DNA of 5,047 nt from an uncultured Lachnospiraceae bacterium. GTDB taxonomy: Bacteria > Bacillota > Clostridia > Lachnospirales > Lachnospiraceae. The stretch lies in the NCBI GenBank assembly GCA_902476265.1, contig CABSCP010000071.1, positions 1-5,047 on the forward strand, given 5' to 3'. Shown in pieces: positions 1 to 5,047 of this stretch (positions within the stretch are counted from its first letter, which is position 1; each line of letters begins with the position of its first letter). Made by a program: the position numbers and the translations under genes. The notes under the pieces are model-generated. The model did not search any database. It saw only the letters and a program-made list of their open reading frames with translations, and was not told the origin of the DNA.

Positions 1-248
1 TGGGCCAGCGGATACAGCGCTGTATACCACTGGTTTAAGTTTTCTCCGGTTTCTCTCATCCATAACGGTACGTCCAGCTTTTCCGCCCTGGCTATGTATT
101 TCCTCAGACATGCGATATCCGGATACTCTGCATATCTGTGAAAATGAAACACCATGTTATCATCAAATTTGTGATCGAATATTTTCAGATCCGTAGCCCA
201 ATGCGCTCCTTCCAGGCTGATCAGATGACAGCTGTTCTGTTTCTGTCT
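1..248 (-). pseudogene. C-terminal remnant of a GH5 (cellulase-type) glycoside hydrolase, 5' part missing
   Basis: Read on the minus strand, this open frame of about 80 codons looks like the last strands of a GH5 (beta/alpha)8 barrel. It contains HLISLEGAHWATD (codons 227 down to 189), then MVFHFHRY with the His and Tyr expected on beta-strand 6 (His 138-140, Tyr 132-134), then PLWMRETGEN with the presumed nucleophile Glu at 51-53. GH5 enzymes are retaining beta-glycosidases acting on beta-glucans, mannans and related glycans. The N-terminal half, including the Asn-Glu acid/base motif, is absent: the frame meets a TAG at 270-272 and the DNA there belongs to the neighbouring secreted-protein gene. 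No start codon or ribosome site fits. The residue before the nucleophile is Arg (AGA, 54-56), where GH5 proteins nearly always have Gly. The 3' end lies outside the window. Family assignment is fairly sure; substrate cannot be told. Confidence 0.7.
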
Positions 249-1210
249 TGACTTGTATGAAAACCGCTGCTATTCCATTCCCCGGGATACAATGCTATTT
301 CTGTGGCGATTTCTGTCAGACTCTCTATGTCCTCCCCTTGCTTATAAAAGGGATAAGCGGTTTTCCCTTTTGGATCAATAATCTCAAATTGTACAAATGA
401 ATCGGGTGTCCAGGGGTCACGCCCCGTACCGTCAATGAGATTTTTTAAACGGATTTCAATGTCCAGAGTATTATTTTCATAAACAAAAAAGCTTTTAGAT
501 GTATTGTTATTCACACAAGGCATAGCGGCGGTAGAAAAGGATTGATTCATGTTGAATATATAGCCGTTTTCGATATCCAAACGCGCTTCTTCATACGTTT
601 TATAATAATCATAAATCTGATCCGTTATTTTCGTATTACTGTTATTGTTTTGACCTTCTGAGCCGTCAGGCTCCTTATCATTGACGTCATCGATAAAGCT
701 GTATGTATTTGGCTCGATCAGCATCGCGGATATTTCCGTTTTCTCCGTCAGCGTTTCCGTTGATGATATCCTTAATGTCCATATGCCGCGCTCTGCAATA
801 TTGCTCACCATGATTTTTTCACTGCCGTTAATATATTCCTGATTCCCTTGGAGAAATCCGCTTTTATTGAATGTATAGCTTCTTTCCGTTACCCCTTTAG
901 GAGAAATCAGTTCTAAAGTTATTGTACTTGTGTCTGATACATTTGCATTCATTTGCATTTTTGTATCGTCTCTGTTCACGTCCAAATAGACTGTTTGAGG
1001 AGATAGAACGGAACCGTCTCCCGAAATACTAAAAACACTTTTCAACTGATTCATTTCTAATACAACAGCAGGCGGATCATTTCTCAATGGATGATCAAAT
1101 ATCTCAATATCAGCAGCATCGCTGACGGAAATGAATGCAATGAAACATAAAAGCAAAATAATTCCGGTTATACTCTTTTTTACAGATATTGATTTCTTTT
1201 TAAAACTCAT
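221..1210 (-). CDS. Secreted two-domain protein of unknown function, apparently 3'-truncated
   Basis: This 329-residue product has a clear Sec signal peptide: a Lys-rich start (MSFKKK), a hydrophobic core at residues 14-29, and an Ser-Asp-Ala type cleavage site near residues 30-32. Two beta-rich segments of similar pattern follow. The first, about 55-166, contains LELISPKG and ends in GIWTLRISS. The second, about 238-312, contains FEIIDPKG and ends in LYPGEW. They are separated by an acidic, Asn-rich linker (174-195) and a charged, Tyr-rich stretch (197-212). The ISPKG...GxW layout resembles beta-sandwich domains found beside secreted proteases, but I cannot name the family. In domain 1 about 20 residues follow GIW; in domain 2 only 17 follow GEW and they do not resemble them, so the protein probably once continued. 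The tail overlaps a GH5 remnant in another frame. The ATG at 1208-1210 has AGG (1218-1220) and AAGAAAGG (1223-1230) upstream. The gene is visibly more AT-rich than the GH95 gene. Confidence 0.75.
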   Translation of the reverse strand: MSFKKKSISVKKSITGIILLLCFIAFISVSDAADIEIFDHPLRNDPPAVVLEMNQLKSVFSISGDGSVLSPQTVYLDVNRDDTKMQMNANVSDTSTITLELISPKGVTERSYTFNKSGFLQGNQEYINGSEKIMVSNIAERGIWTLRISSTETLTEKTEISAMLIEPNTYSFIDDVNDKEPDGSEGQNNNSNTKITDQIYDYYKTYEEARLDIENGYIFNMNQSFSTAAMPCVNNNTSKSFFVYENNTLDIEIRLKNLIDGTGRDPWTPDSFVQFEIIDPKGKTAYPFYKQGEDIESLTEIATEIALYPGEWNSSGFHTSQDRNRTAVI

Positions 1211-1276
1211 AACTGTACCTGACCTTTCTTTAAATGTTTTTATTCGTTCTCCTCATCCGCTCGGTAAATTGTTATG

Positions 1277-1306
1277 ATTCTACCATAATTCTGACCCTGC
1301 TTCCAA
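1277..1306 (-). promoter_or_regulatory. Sigma-A-type promoter for the secreted-protein gene
   Basis: On the minus strand, TTGGAA (1301-1306) and TAGAAT (1277-1282) are separated by 18 bases, with a TGG just before the -10 box. Transcription would begin near 1270, giving a leader of about 60 bases to the ATG at 1210. Found by eye against the TTGACA/TATAAT consensus; no start-site data. Confidence 0.5.
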
Positions 1307-1409
1307 GAAAATATCATGAAACACCTATGGAAATGTAATAAAACGCTGGCAGGACAAGATAAAAGGCTTTAAACCTGGGGCCAATGCACCCGAATCAAAA
1401 TTATTTTTC

Positions 1410-1424
1410 CATGTTACAAACATG
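1410..1424. promoter_or_regulatory. Perfect dyad CATGTT-ACA-AACATG, possible operator
   Basis: Six-base arms are exactly inverted around a three-base centre. Beyond one mismatched pair the symmetry continues for two bases on each side (TT at 1407-1408, AA at 1426-1427). The size and odd centre suit a small dimeric repressor. It lies about 105 bases upstream of the minus-strand -35 box and 225 bases from the lipoprotein start, so neither gene is clearly its target. It could also be chance. Confidence 0.3.
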
Positions 1425-1516
1425 AAACAATTCCCGGTTAGAATGGCCTCATACCTGGTACAACGAATATAAATTATCTACCATATCCATTTGGTTGATG
1501 TTTCGATTACTGCATG

Positions 1517-1600
1517 GTCCGCAATCGACGCAGCCACCGCTTCGACTCATTCGGACGCCTTGTACTCGAGAACATCATCCGGCTTGCATATCGTAGAAAT
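1517..1600 (-). pseudogene. Possible decayed fragment of a ParB-like N-terminal domain
   Basis: On the minus strand one frame reads ISTICKPDDVLEYKASE, then a TGA (1547-1549), then VEAVAASIAD. This follows the order of conserved segments in ParB/sulfiredoxin-fold N-terminal domains, where an I-x-x-(I/L)-x-P-x-D-x-x-x-Y motif is followed by an NPRxN segment and then an A-V-x-x-V-A-x-S-I helix. The NPR segment seems to be missing and a stop lies where it should be. The downstream catalytic strand (GHxR in active members) is not present; the frame ends shortly after. Nothing here could be a working gene. The match is from memory of the family and is short, so it may be coincidence. Confidence 0.3.
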
Positions 1601-1649
1601 TTATGATTCGTTGTATTAAAAAGGGAAAAACAAAAAAGGAGTTATTGAC

Positions 1650-2405
1650 ATGAGAAGACAAAAAAACAGGAAAATGAACATGGGAATCATTTGCGCCGGG
1701 GTACTTGCACTCAGCATTACGAGCTGCGGAACCGCCTCCGCCCAGGTGCCGGAAACGAAACCGGTGCCCACCGTCACATCAGAGCAGCATTCCAAAGAAA
1801 CCACCGAACGTACGATTGAAACAATTCAGGCGAACTCAGATGAGGCTTTTTCCGCTTTGGCAAAAGAAGCCTTGAGCCGGTATTTTGATGTCAATCTGAC
1901 TGATACGACCGGATATACTGTCAACGTACAGCATATGGAAGCACTGCCGGAATTCAATGTAGAGCAACAGGTAGCGGTGACATTTCTTCCGGATGAGCTG
2001 AATTTCAGCGATGTTTCGGAAGACGTGGCGATTGATATGGAAAACATCGATACAAAACCCATGTATGATGTAACATTTACTGTAGAGGGAACCGTGAAGG
2101 GCATCCACTTAAGTTATATGGATTGGGAAAACAGCCAAAAGCCTGTCACCGCTGAAACGGCAAAGGAACTGGCAAAGGAGTTCGTGATTTCCCACGGTTT
2201 GGCGGAAGAAAACAATCTTAACATTCTGGGCAGTGCCACGACCTCATCCGATACCGTTACGGTAGTGATCCGGCATAAAGAGGGACGCGCCCTGCTGATC
2301 GGTGTGGATTCCCTTGCGGGACGGATACGTTTTTTCGAGGATACGCTTGAAAAGTCCGCCGTCAACTCAATCACACCATTGGAAGAAAGTAAAGGGTTAG
2401 GATGA
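1650..2405 (+). CDS. Membrane-anchored lipoprotein with PepSY-like segments, function unknown
   Basis: The 251-residue product begins with a basic stretch (MRRQKNRK), a hydrophobic core, and a lipobox ending at Cys26 (Ile-Thr-Ser-Cys). It is therefore predicted to be cut before Cys26 and lipid-anchored on the outer face of the membrane. A Thr/Glu-rich spacer (about 33-62) leads to two alpha-then-beta segments: AFSALAKEALSRYF (66-79) and TAKELAKEFVISHG (170-183), each followed by beta strands. This recalls PepSY-like repeats in extracytoplasmic lipoproteins of Clostridia, but no diagnostic residue is visible. An AAGGAG at 1636-1641, 8 bases upstream, fixes the start at 1650; the Met codons at residues 9 and 11 would lose the basic head. 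The gene stands alone: divergent from its left neighbour, convergent with the GH95 gene on its right, and closed by a hairpin. Lipoprotein status is fairly sure; the role is unknown. Confidence 0.85.
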   Translation: MRRQKNRKMNMGIICAGVLALSITSCGTASAQVPETKPVPTVTSEQHSKETTERTIETIQANSDEAFSALAKEALSRYFDVNLTDTTGYTVNVQHMEALPEFNVEQQVAVTFLPDELNFSDVSEDVAIDMENIDTKPMYDVTFTVEGTVKGIHLSYMDWENSQKPVTAETAKELAKEFVISHGLAEENNLNILGSATTSSDTVTVVIRHKEGRALLIGVDSLAGRIRFFEDTLEKSAVNSITPLEESKGLG

Positions 2406-2427
2406 CAACTCTGTACGATACGGCCAG

Positions 2428-2460
2428 ACTGCCACAGCCAAAAAGGACTGTGGCAGTTTT
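2428..2460 (+). terminator. Hairpin terminator after the lipoprotein gene
   Basis: A perfect 10-base stem, ACTGCCACAG (2428-2437) with CTGTGGCAGT (2448-2457), encloses a 10-base loop and runs into TTTT (2457-2460). It starts 23 bases after the lipoprotein stop codon. The T run is short, so efficiency may be modest. On the opposite strand the same stem is not followed by T's, so it is less likely to end GH95 transcripts, although it sits just beyond that gene's 3' end. Confidence 0.75.
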
Positions 2461-2500
2461 GCGTGAAAAACAAAATTTGTAGTCTCCGCTCCAACAGCAG

Positions 2501-4723
2501 TCATTGAATCCCGATAAATCGTCCGGATATGGTTGTTTGGGGGAAGAGTTCCAATATTTGTTTCCGGTCTTTATAAAAAAGTGTAATCCTGCCGCCTTTT
2601 TTGCTGCACAGGCGAAAGTTTATCTCCTGCAGATTCCATTCCAGATCCAGTACAATTCCCCCTTTCAGATGCAGTCCCTTTCCCTTACCTTCTTCCCATT
2701 CCTCCGGCACGGCAGGAAGCAGATAAACTGTTTCCCGGCGTTTTTGAACGAGGGCTTCCACTATCCCGGCACAAATGCCGAAATTGCCGTCTATCTGAAA
2801 AGGCGGATGGATGTCATACAAATTTTCCGTCGTGCTCTTTTCCAAATACAACCGGATATTCTCCCCTACTTTCCGGGGGTCCCAAAGCCTGGCAAACATG
2901 CAGATCAGCCATGCCCGGCTCCAGCCCGTATGCCCGCCTCCGTTTTCCAGCCGGACTTTCAGTGTCTTTTGTGCAGCTTCCCACAACGCGGGCGTATCTG
3001 CATGGATCTGACTTCCCGGATAAAGCGCAAACAGCTGGGAGATATGACGATGTCCCTTTTCTGTTTCCTCAAACTCTTGATACCACTCCCTGATCCTTCC
3101 GTCCCCGGAAAGTTCTATAGGCGGAATGGCCTGCAGAATCTCAGCCGCCATTTTTACCTCTTGTCCTGTTTTTTTCAGCACTTTTGTTCCTTCCAGATAG
3201 GCCGAACACAACTCCCGCAGAATCTGATTATCCATGGCGGGGGCCATGGTAACGGAGGCGGTCTGTCCGTCCTGTGTCCGATAGGTATTTTCCGGGGATA
3301 CGGAAGGTCCGGTCAGCCATCTTCCATCTACGCCCCGATACAGATAATCATAAAAGAAACGGATGTTCTCTTCCAGTACGGGAATTGCCCGGCAGCGTAA
3401 AAACTCTTCATCCATGGTGTAGAGATAATGATCATACAGCTGCAGGGACAGCCATGCTTCACCCATGGGCCACATATAGGCGCTGGCAGGAAGCCCCTCT
3501 ATATCACTGTTCCCGTAACAGTCCGTATTATGATGGGCCACGCTCCCGCGGCACCCGTAAACTTCCCGGGCGGTCTCTTTGCCGTTCTCCACGATTTTGT
3601 CCAGAAGCTTTACATAAGGAACAAAGCATTCCGACAATCCGCAGGAATCCACCATCCAGTAATTCATCTGCAAATTTATATTTATGGTGTATTTGCTTTC
3701 CCACGGAGGCGTATAGCTGCCGTTCCAGATCCCCTGCAGATTGGCCGGAAGCTCACATGCATAAGAACTGCTGATCATCAGATATCTTCCAAACGCAAAC
3801 AACAACTGTGTGAGATAACGCCTGACCGCCGGCTCCTTTGTGCGCAAAAGCAGCCGATTGACCGGAATGCCGCTGTAATCGTTCTTTTCCAGCTCCAGAG
3901 TCATTCTGCCGAATAAGGCGGCATACTCCTTCCTGTGAACCTCCAGAAGCATCTCATATCCTGCCTCTGCCGCCAGTTTCAACCGCTCCAGACAGACAGT
4001 TTTCGGATCTTTCCCGGAAAAGCTTGTTTCACAGTCAAAAAAGATCACAGCCTCTGTGGCATCCCAAACCGCCAGATAATCTCCGATCTGGCAGGCCTTT
4101 CCGTCATGCTTTCCCAGCACCGCACCGTTATAATAAGATACCCCATCTCCGCAGGCCCCTTCCAGATAAACGGTATCTCTGCCGTTGCCTCCTGAAATCT
4201 GTTCAAATGGTCTTCTGTTGAGATTGATCTGGAATTTCAGTTTATTCTTTCCCCGGGCAGTCAGTCTCATGGCGAGCACCTGCCAGCGGACACTGACAAA
4301 AAAATCTCTGGTATATGCCGTATCATCCACTTTGTATCGCACTTTAGCGGTTGCGTCATCCAGATTCAGCTGCCTTGCATACTCTTCCACAGGCCCGGTG
4401 CCATGATAAGAAAGAAGGTTCAGATCACAGGCAGGCTGATATGGTCTGAGATATTTGGGCGTAGAGGTCATGGCCATCTGACATAAAAACTGAGCGTCCT
4501 CCACTCTGCCTTTCAGCAGCATTTGTCTGATTTGATCCACATACTGCCCGGACTGAGGATTCCGCCGCTCCCTCTTTTTTCCATACCACATGGTCTCTTC
4601 GTTGATCGTAATTCTTTCATTTTCAACCCGCCCGCACACGGAAGCGCCAAGCCTTCCGTTTCCGACCGGCAGCGCCGTTTCCCAGTCGTCTGCCGGCGTG
4701 TCCAGCCAATAACTGTAATTCAT
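2501..4723 (-). CDS. GH95 family alpha-L-fucosidase / alpha-L-galactosidase, cytoplasmic
   Basis: This 740-residue protein is a full-length GH95 enzyme. The family uses an inverting mechanism to release terminal alpha-linked L-fucose (mainly alpha-1,2) or, in some members, L-galactose. The N-terminal beta-sandwich (about 1-225) opens with the family signature LPVGNGRLGA (residues 18-27), followed by INEETMWYG. A linker leads to the (alpha/alpha)6 barrel (about 290-660). It holds NIN within NINLQMNYW (Asn348, Asn350), GPSVSPEN with the general-acid Glu478, HRHISQLF (about 558-565), GGGHTGWSRAW (His598) and FQIDGNFG (Asp645). These match the Asn/Asn/Glu/Asp set known from Bifidobacterium bifidum AfcA, so the enzyme should be active. 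The C-terminal beta domain follows. There is no signal peptide, so it probably acts on imported oligosaccharides. The residue two before Asn348 is Thr346, not the His of AfcA, which bears on specificity. An in-frame TTG at 4762 would add 13 residues, but the ATG at 4723 is preferred. Confidence 0.93.
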   Translation of the reverse strand: MNYSYWLDTPADDWETALPVGNGRLGASVCGRVENERITINEETMWYGKKRERRNPQSGQYVDQIRQMLLKGRVEDAQFLCQMAMTSTPKYLRPYQPACDLNLLSYHGTGPVEEYARQLNLDDATAKVRYKVDDTAYTRDFFVSVRWQVLAMRLTARGKNKLKFQINLNRRPFEQISGGNGRDTVYLEGACGDGVSYYNGAVLGKHDGKACQIGDYLAVWDATEAVIFFDCETSFSGKDPKTVCLERLKLAAEAGYEMLLEVHRKEYAALFGRMTLELEKNDYSGIPVNRLLLRTKEPAVRRYLTQLLFAFGRYLMISSSYACELPANLQGIWNGSYTPPWESKYTININLQMNYWMVDSCGLSECFVPYVKLLDKIVENGKETAREVYGCRGSVAHHNTDCYGNSDIEGLPASAYMWPMGEAWLSLQLYDHYLYTMDEEFLRCRAIPVLEENIRFFYDYLYRGVDGRWLTGPSVSPENTYRTQDGQTASVTMAPAMDNQILRELCSAYLEGTKVLKKTGQEVKMAAEILQAIPPIELSGDGRIREWYQEFEETEKGHRHISQLFALYPGSQIHADTPALWEAAQKTLKVRLENGGGHTGWSRAWLICMFARLWDPRKVGENIRLYLEKSTTENLYDIHPPFQIDGNFGICAGIVEALVQKRRETVYLLPAVPEEWEEGKGKGLHLKGGIVLDLEWNLQEINFRLCSKKGGRITLFYKDRKQILELFPQTTISGRFIGIQ

Positions 4724-4733
4724 TTTACTGCCA

Positions 4734-4740
4734 TCCTTTT
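4734..4740 (-). promoter_or_regulatory. Ribosome binding site deciding the GH95 start
   Basis: On the minus strand AAAAGGA lies 10 bases before the ATG at 4721-4723. The alternative TTG at 4760-4762 would add a Lys-rich stretch that is not part of the usual GH95 N-terminus, and it would place this site inside the gene. The spacing is slightly long but acceptable. Confidence 0.5.
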
Positions 4741-4877
4741 CTTTTATATGTTTCCTGCCCAAGATCTCAGCTGAAATCCTACAGTGTCCGGTTTGCAGTC
4801 ATTTCTGATTCATTTTCATCCGGATATCACTTTTTCATAAAATGAGAGATGCCTTTGAGACCAATAAAAACATGATC

Positions 4878-4906
4878 ATAATACCATGAAACGCGCTTTC
4901 CCACAA
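4878..4906 (-). promoter_or_regulatory. Sigma-A-type promoter for the GH95 gene
   Basis: On the minus strand TTGTGG (4901-4906) and TATTAT (4878-4883) are separated by exactly 17 bases, giving a predicted start near 4871. This is the best promoter match upstream of the GH95 gene. A cre-like dyad fills its spacer, which supports a regulated promoter. Found by eye only. Confidence 0.55.
4887..4900. promoter_or_regulatory. cre/LacI-type operator-like dyad inside the GH95 promoter spacer
   Basis: TGAAACGCGCTTTC has inverted GAAA and TTTC arms around a CG-rich centre. This resembles the TGAAAGCGCTTTCA form of catabolite-responsive elements and other LacI-family operators, but with one extra C in the centre and without the final A. 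It lies between the -35 and -10 boxes, where a bound repressor would block transcription. CcpA or a sugar-specific LacI-family regulator would be the candidate. The imperfect centre keeps confidence low. Confidence 0.35.
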
Positions 4907-4955
4907 GCGAAGGGGCCCCGCTCTGTGACAGCAAAAAAATCCGAAGAATTCTTAG

Positions 4956-4985
4956 TTGTATTCAGGAAAATAATTATTGTATAAT
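4956..4985 (+). promoter_or_regulatory. Strong plus-strand promoter reading out of the window
   Basis: TTGTAT (4956-4961) and a perfect TATAAT (4980-4985) are 18 bases apart in AT-rich DNA, predicting a start near 4992. The next 55 bases contain no ATG with a ribosome site, so the gene it serves lies beyond the right edge and has a leader of at least that length. Confidence 0.5.
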
Positions 4986-5047
4986 TATAATACCTGTCTT
5001 TCGGAATAAAAATTAAAAAGTAGTGCTAAGCCACAAATCAGAACCTG

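Larger units (their letters stand above)
1211..1649. other. Intergenic region between divergent genes
   Basis: These 439 bases separate two divergent genes. The left third holds the promoter and leader of the secreted-protein gene. The middle has a 6-3-6 dyad (1410-1424) and two copies of CATGAAACA (1315-1323 and 1421-1429), 106 bases apart. A more GC-rich patch at about 1511-1590 has a minus-strand frame that resembles part of a ParB-like domain, described separately. The right end is A-rich and carries the lipoprotein ribosome site. I found no convincing promoter for the lipoprotein gene: the best boxes near 1584-1607 are badly spaced. No tRNA, CRISPR or insertion-sequence ends were seen. 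Confidence 0.6.
4724..5047. other. Regulatory region upstream of the GH95 gene, with divergent promoters
   Basis: No gene is visible in these 324 bases. Reading leftward from the predicted start near 4871, the GH95 transcript would have a leader of about 148 bases. That leader contains a few ATG-initiated micro-frames of 3-7 codons with no good ribosome sites, and I saw no riboswitch-like fold. The stretch 4884-4931 is more GC-rich and carries the small palindromes GGGGCCCC (4912-4919) and CTGT-G-ACAG (4923-4931). AAGAATTCTT (4944-4953) is another. The right end is AT-rich and contains a plus-strand promoter; no start codon with a ribosome site follows before the edge. Confidence 0.6.

Noticed and set aside
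1316..1372. Plus-strand frame of 18 codons beginning MKHLWKCNK
   Set aside because: No ribosome site and it overlaps the opposite-strand promoter; likely chance.
1449..1550. Minus-strand frame of 33 codons starting MSRSGGCVDCGPC, with an AAGG 7 bases upstream
   Set aside because: The Cys spacing is eye-catching, but the frame is short, overlaps the possible ParB-like fragment in another frame, and has no promoter. Nothing else supports translation.
1826..2494. Minus-strand frames opposite the lipoprotein gene
   Set aside because: The plus-strand gene has a lipobox, a strong ribosome site and a terminator; the opposite frames have none of these and overlap one another.
2504..3400. Long plus-strand open frame of 298 codons opposite the GH95 gene
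   Set aside because: It is antisense to a clearly functional GH95 gene, has no good ribosome site, and its translation is rich in Pro, Cys and Phe without domain features. It is a shadow of GH95 codon bias, as are the other plus-strand frames up to about 4770.
4724..4762. TTG start adding 13 residues to the GH95 protein
   Set aside because: A weaker start codon, an extension not shared by the family core, and a ribosome site that better fits the downstream ATG.
4933..4953. Minus-strand palindrome AAGAATTCTT followed by a run of seven T's, resembling a terminator
   Set aside because: The palindrome has no loop and is AT-rich, so it would not form a stable hairpin; no minus-strand gene ends there within the window.
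1..5047. CRISPR array, tRNA, rRNA, transposase or phage integration site
   Set aside because: No spaced direct repeats, cloverleaf, rRNA sequence, transposase motif or terminal inverted repeat was found on reading both strands.

Overview
The window looks like accessory chromosome of a gut-type Clostridia (Lachnospiraceae-like) bacterium. The grounds are Gram-positive-style AAGGAG ribosome sites, moderate-to-low GC, a lipoprotein of the type common in that group, and carbohydrate-active enzymes of families GH95 and GH5. The taxonomic placement is inferred from style, not from a marker gene.

Layout from left to right. Positions 1-~250 (minus) hold the C-terminal part of a GH5 glycoside hydrolase. 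It has no 5' end of its own and runs off the left edge. It abuts, in another reading frame, a minus-strand gene (221-1210) for a secreted two-domain protein whose second domain stops abruptly. The simplest reading is a deletion that joined two genes out of frame and damaged both. Positions 1211-1649 are intergenic. This stretch carries a good minus-strand promoter for the secreted protein, a perfect 6-3-6 dyad, and what looks like a decayed shred of a ParB-like gene. Positions 1650-2405 (plus) encode a membrane-anchored lipoprotein of unknown function with PepSY-like segments, followed by a hairpin terminator. Positions 2501-4723 (minus) encode a complete cytoplasmic GH95 enzyme (alpha-L-fucosidase or alpha-L-galactosidase) with its catalytic residues intact. 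Positions 4724-5047 form a regulatory region: a minus-strand promoter for the GH95 gene overlapped by a cre/LacI-type operator-like sequence, and a strong plus-strand promoter that reads out of the right edge.

The genes do not form one operon. The GH95 gene appears to be an independently controlled unit that trims L-fucose or L-galactose from imported oligosaccharides. It converges on the lipoprotein gene. The left end is a scarred region with two partial genes. I see no complete, clearly novel multi-gene system here. The most informative points are the gene-fusion scar, the GH95 specificity residue, the operator-promoter overlap, and the possible ParB-like remnant.
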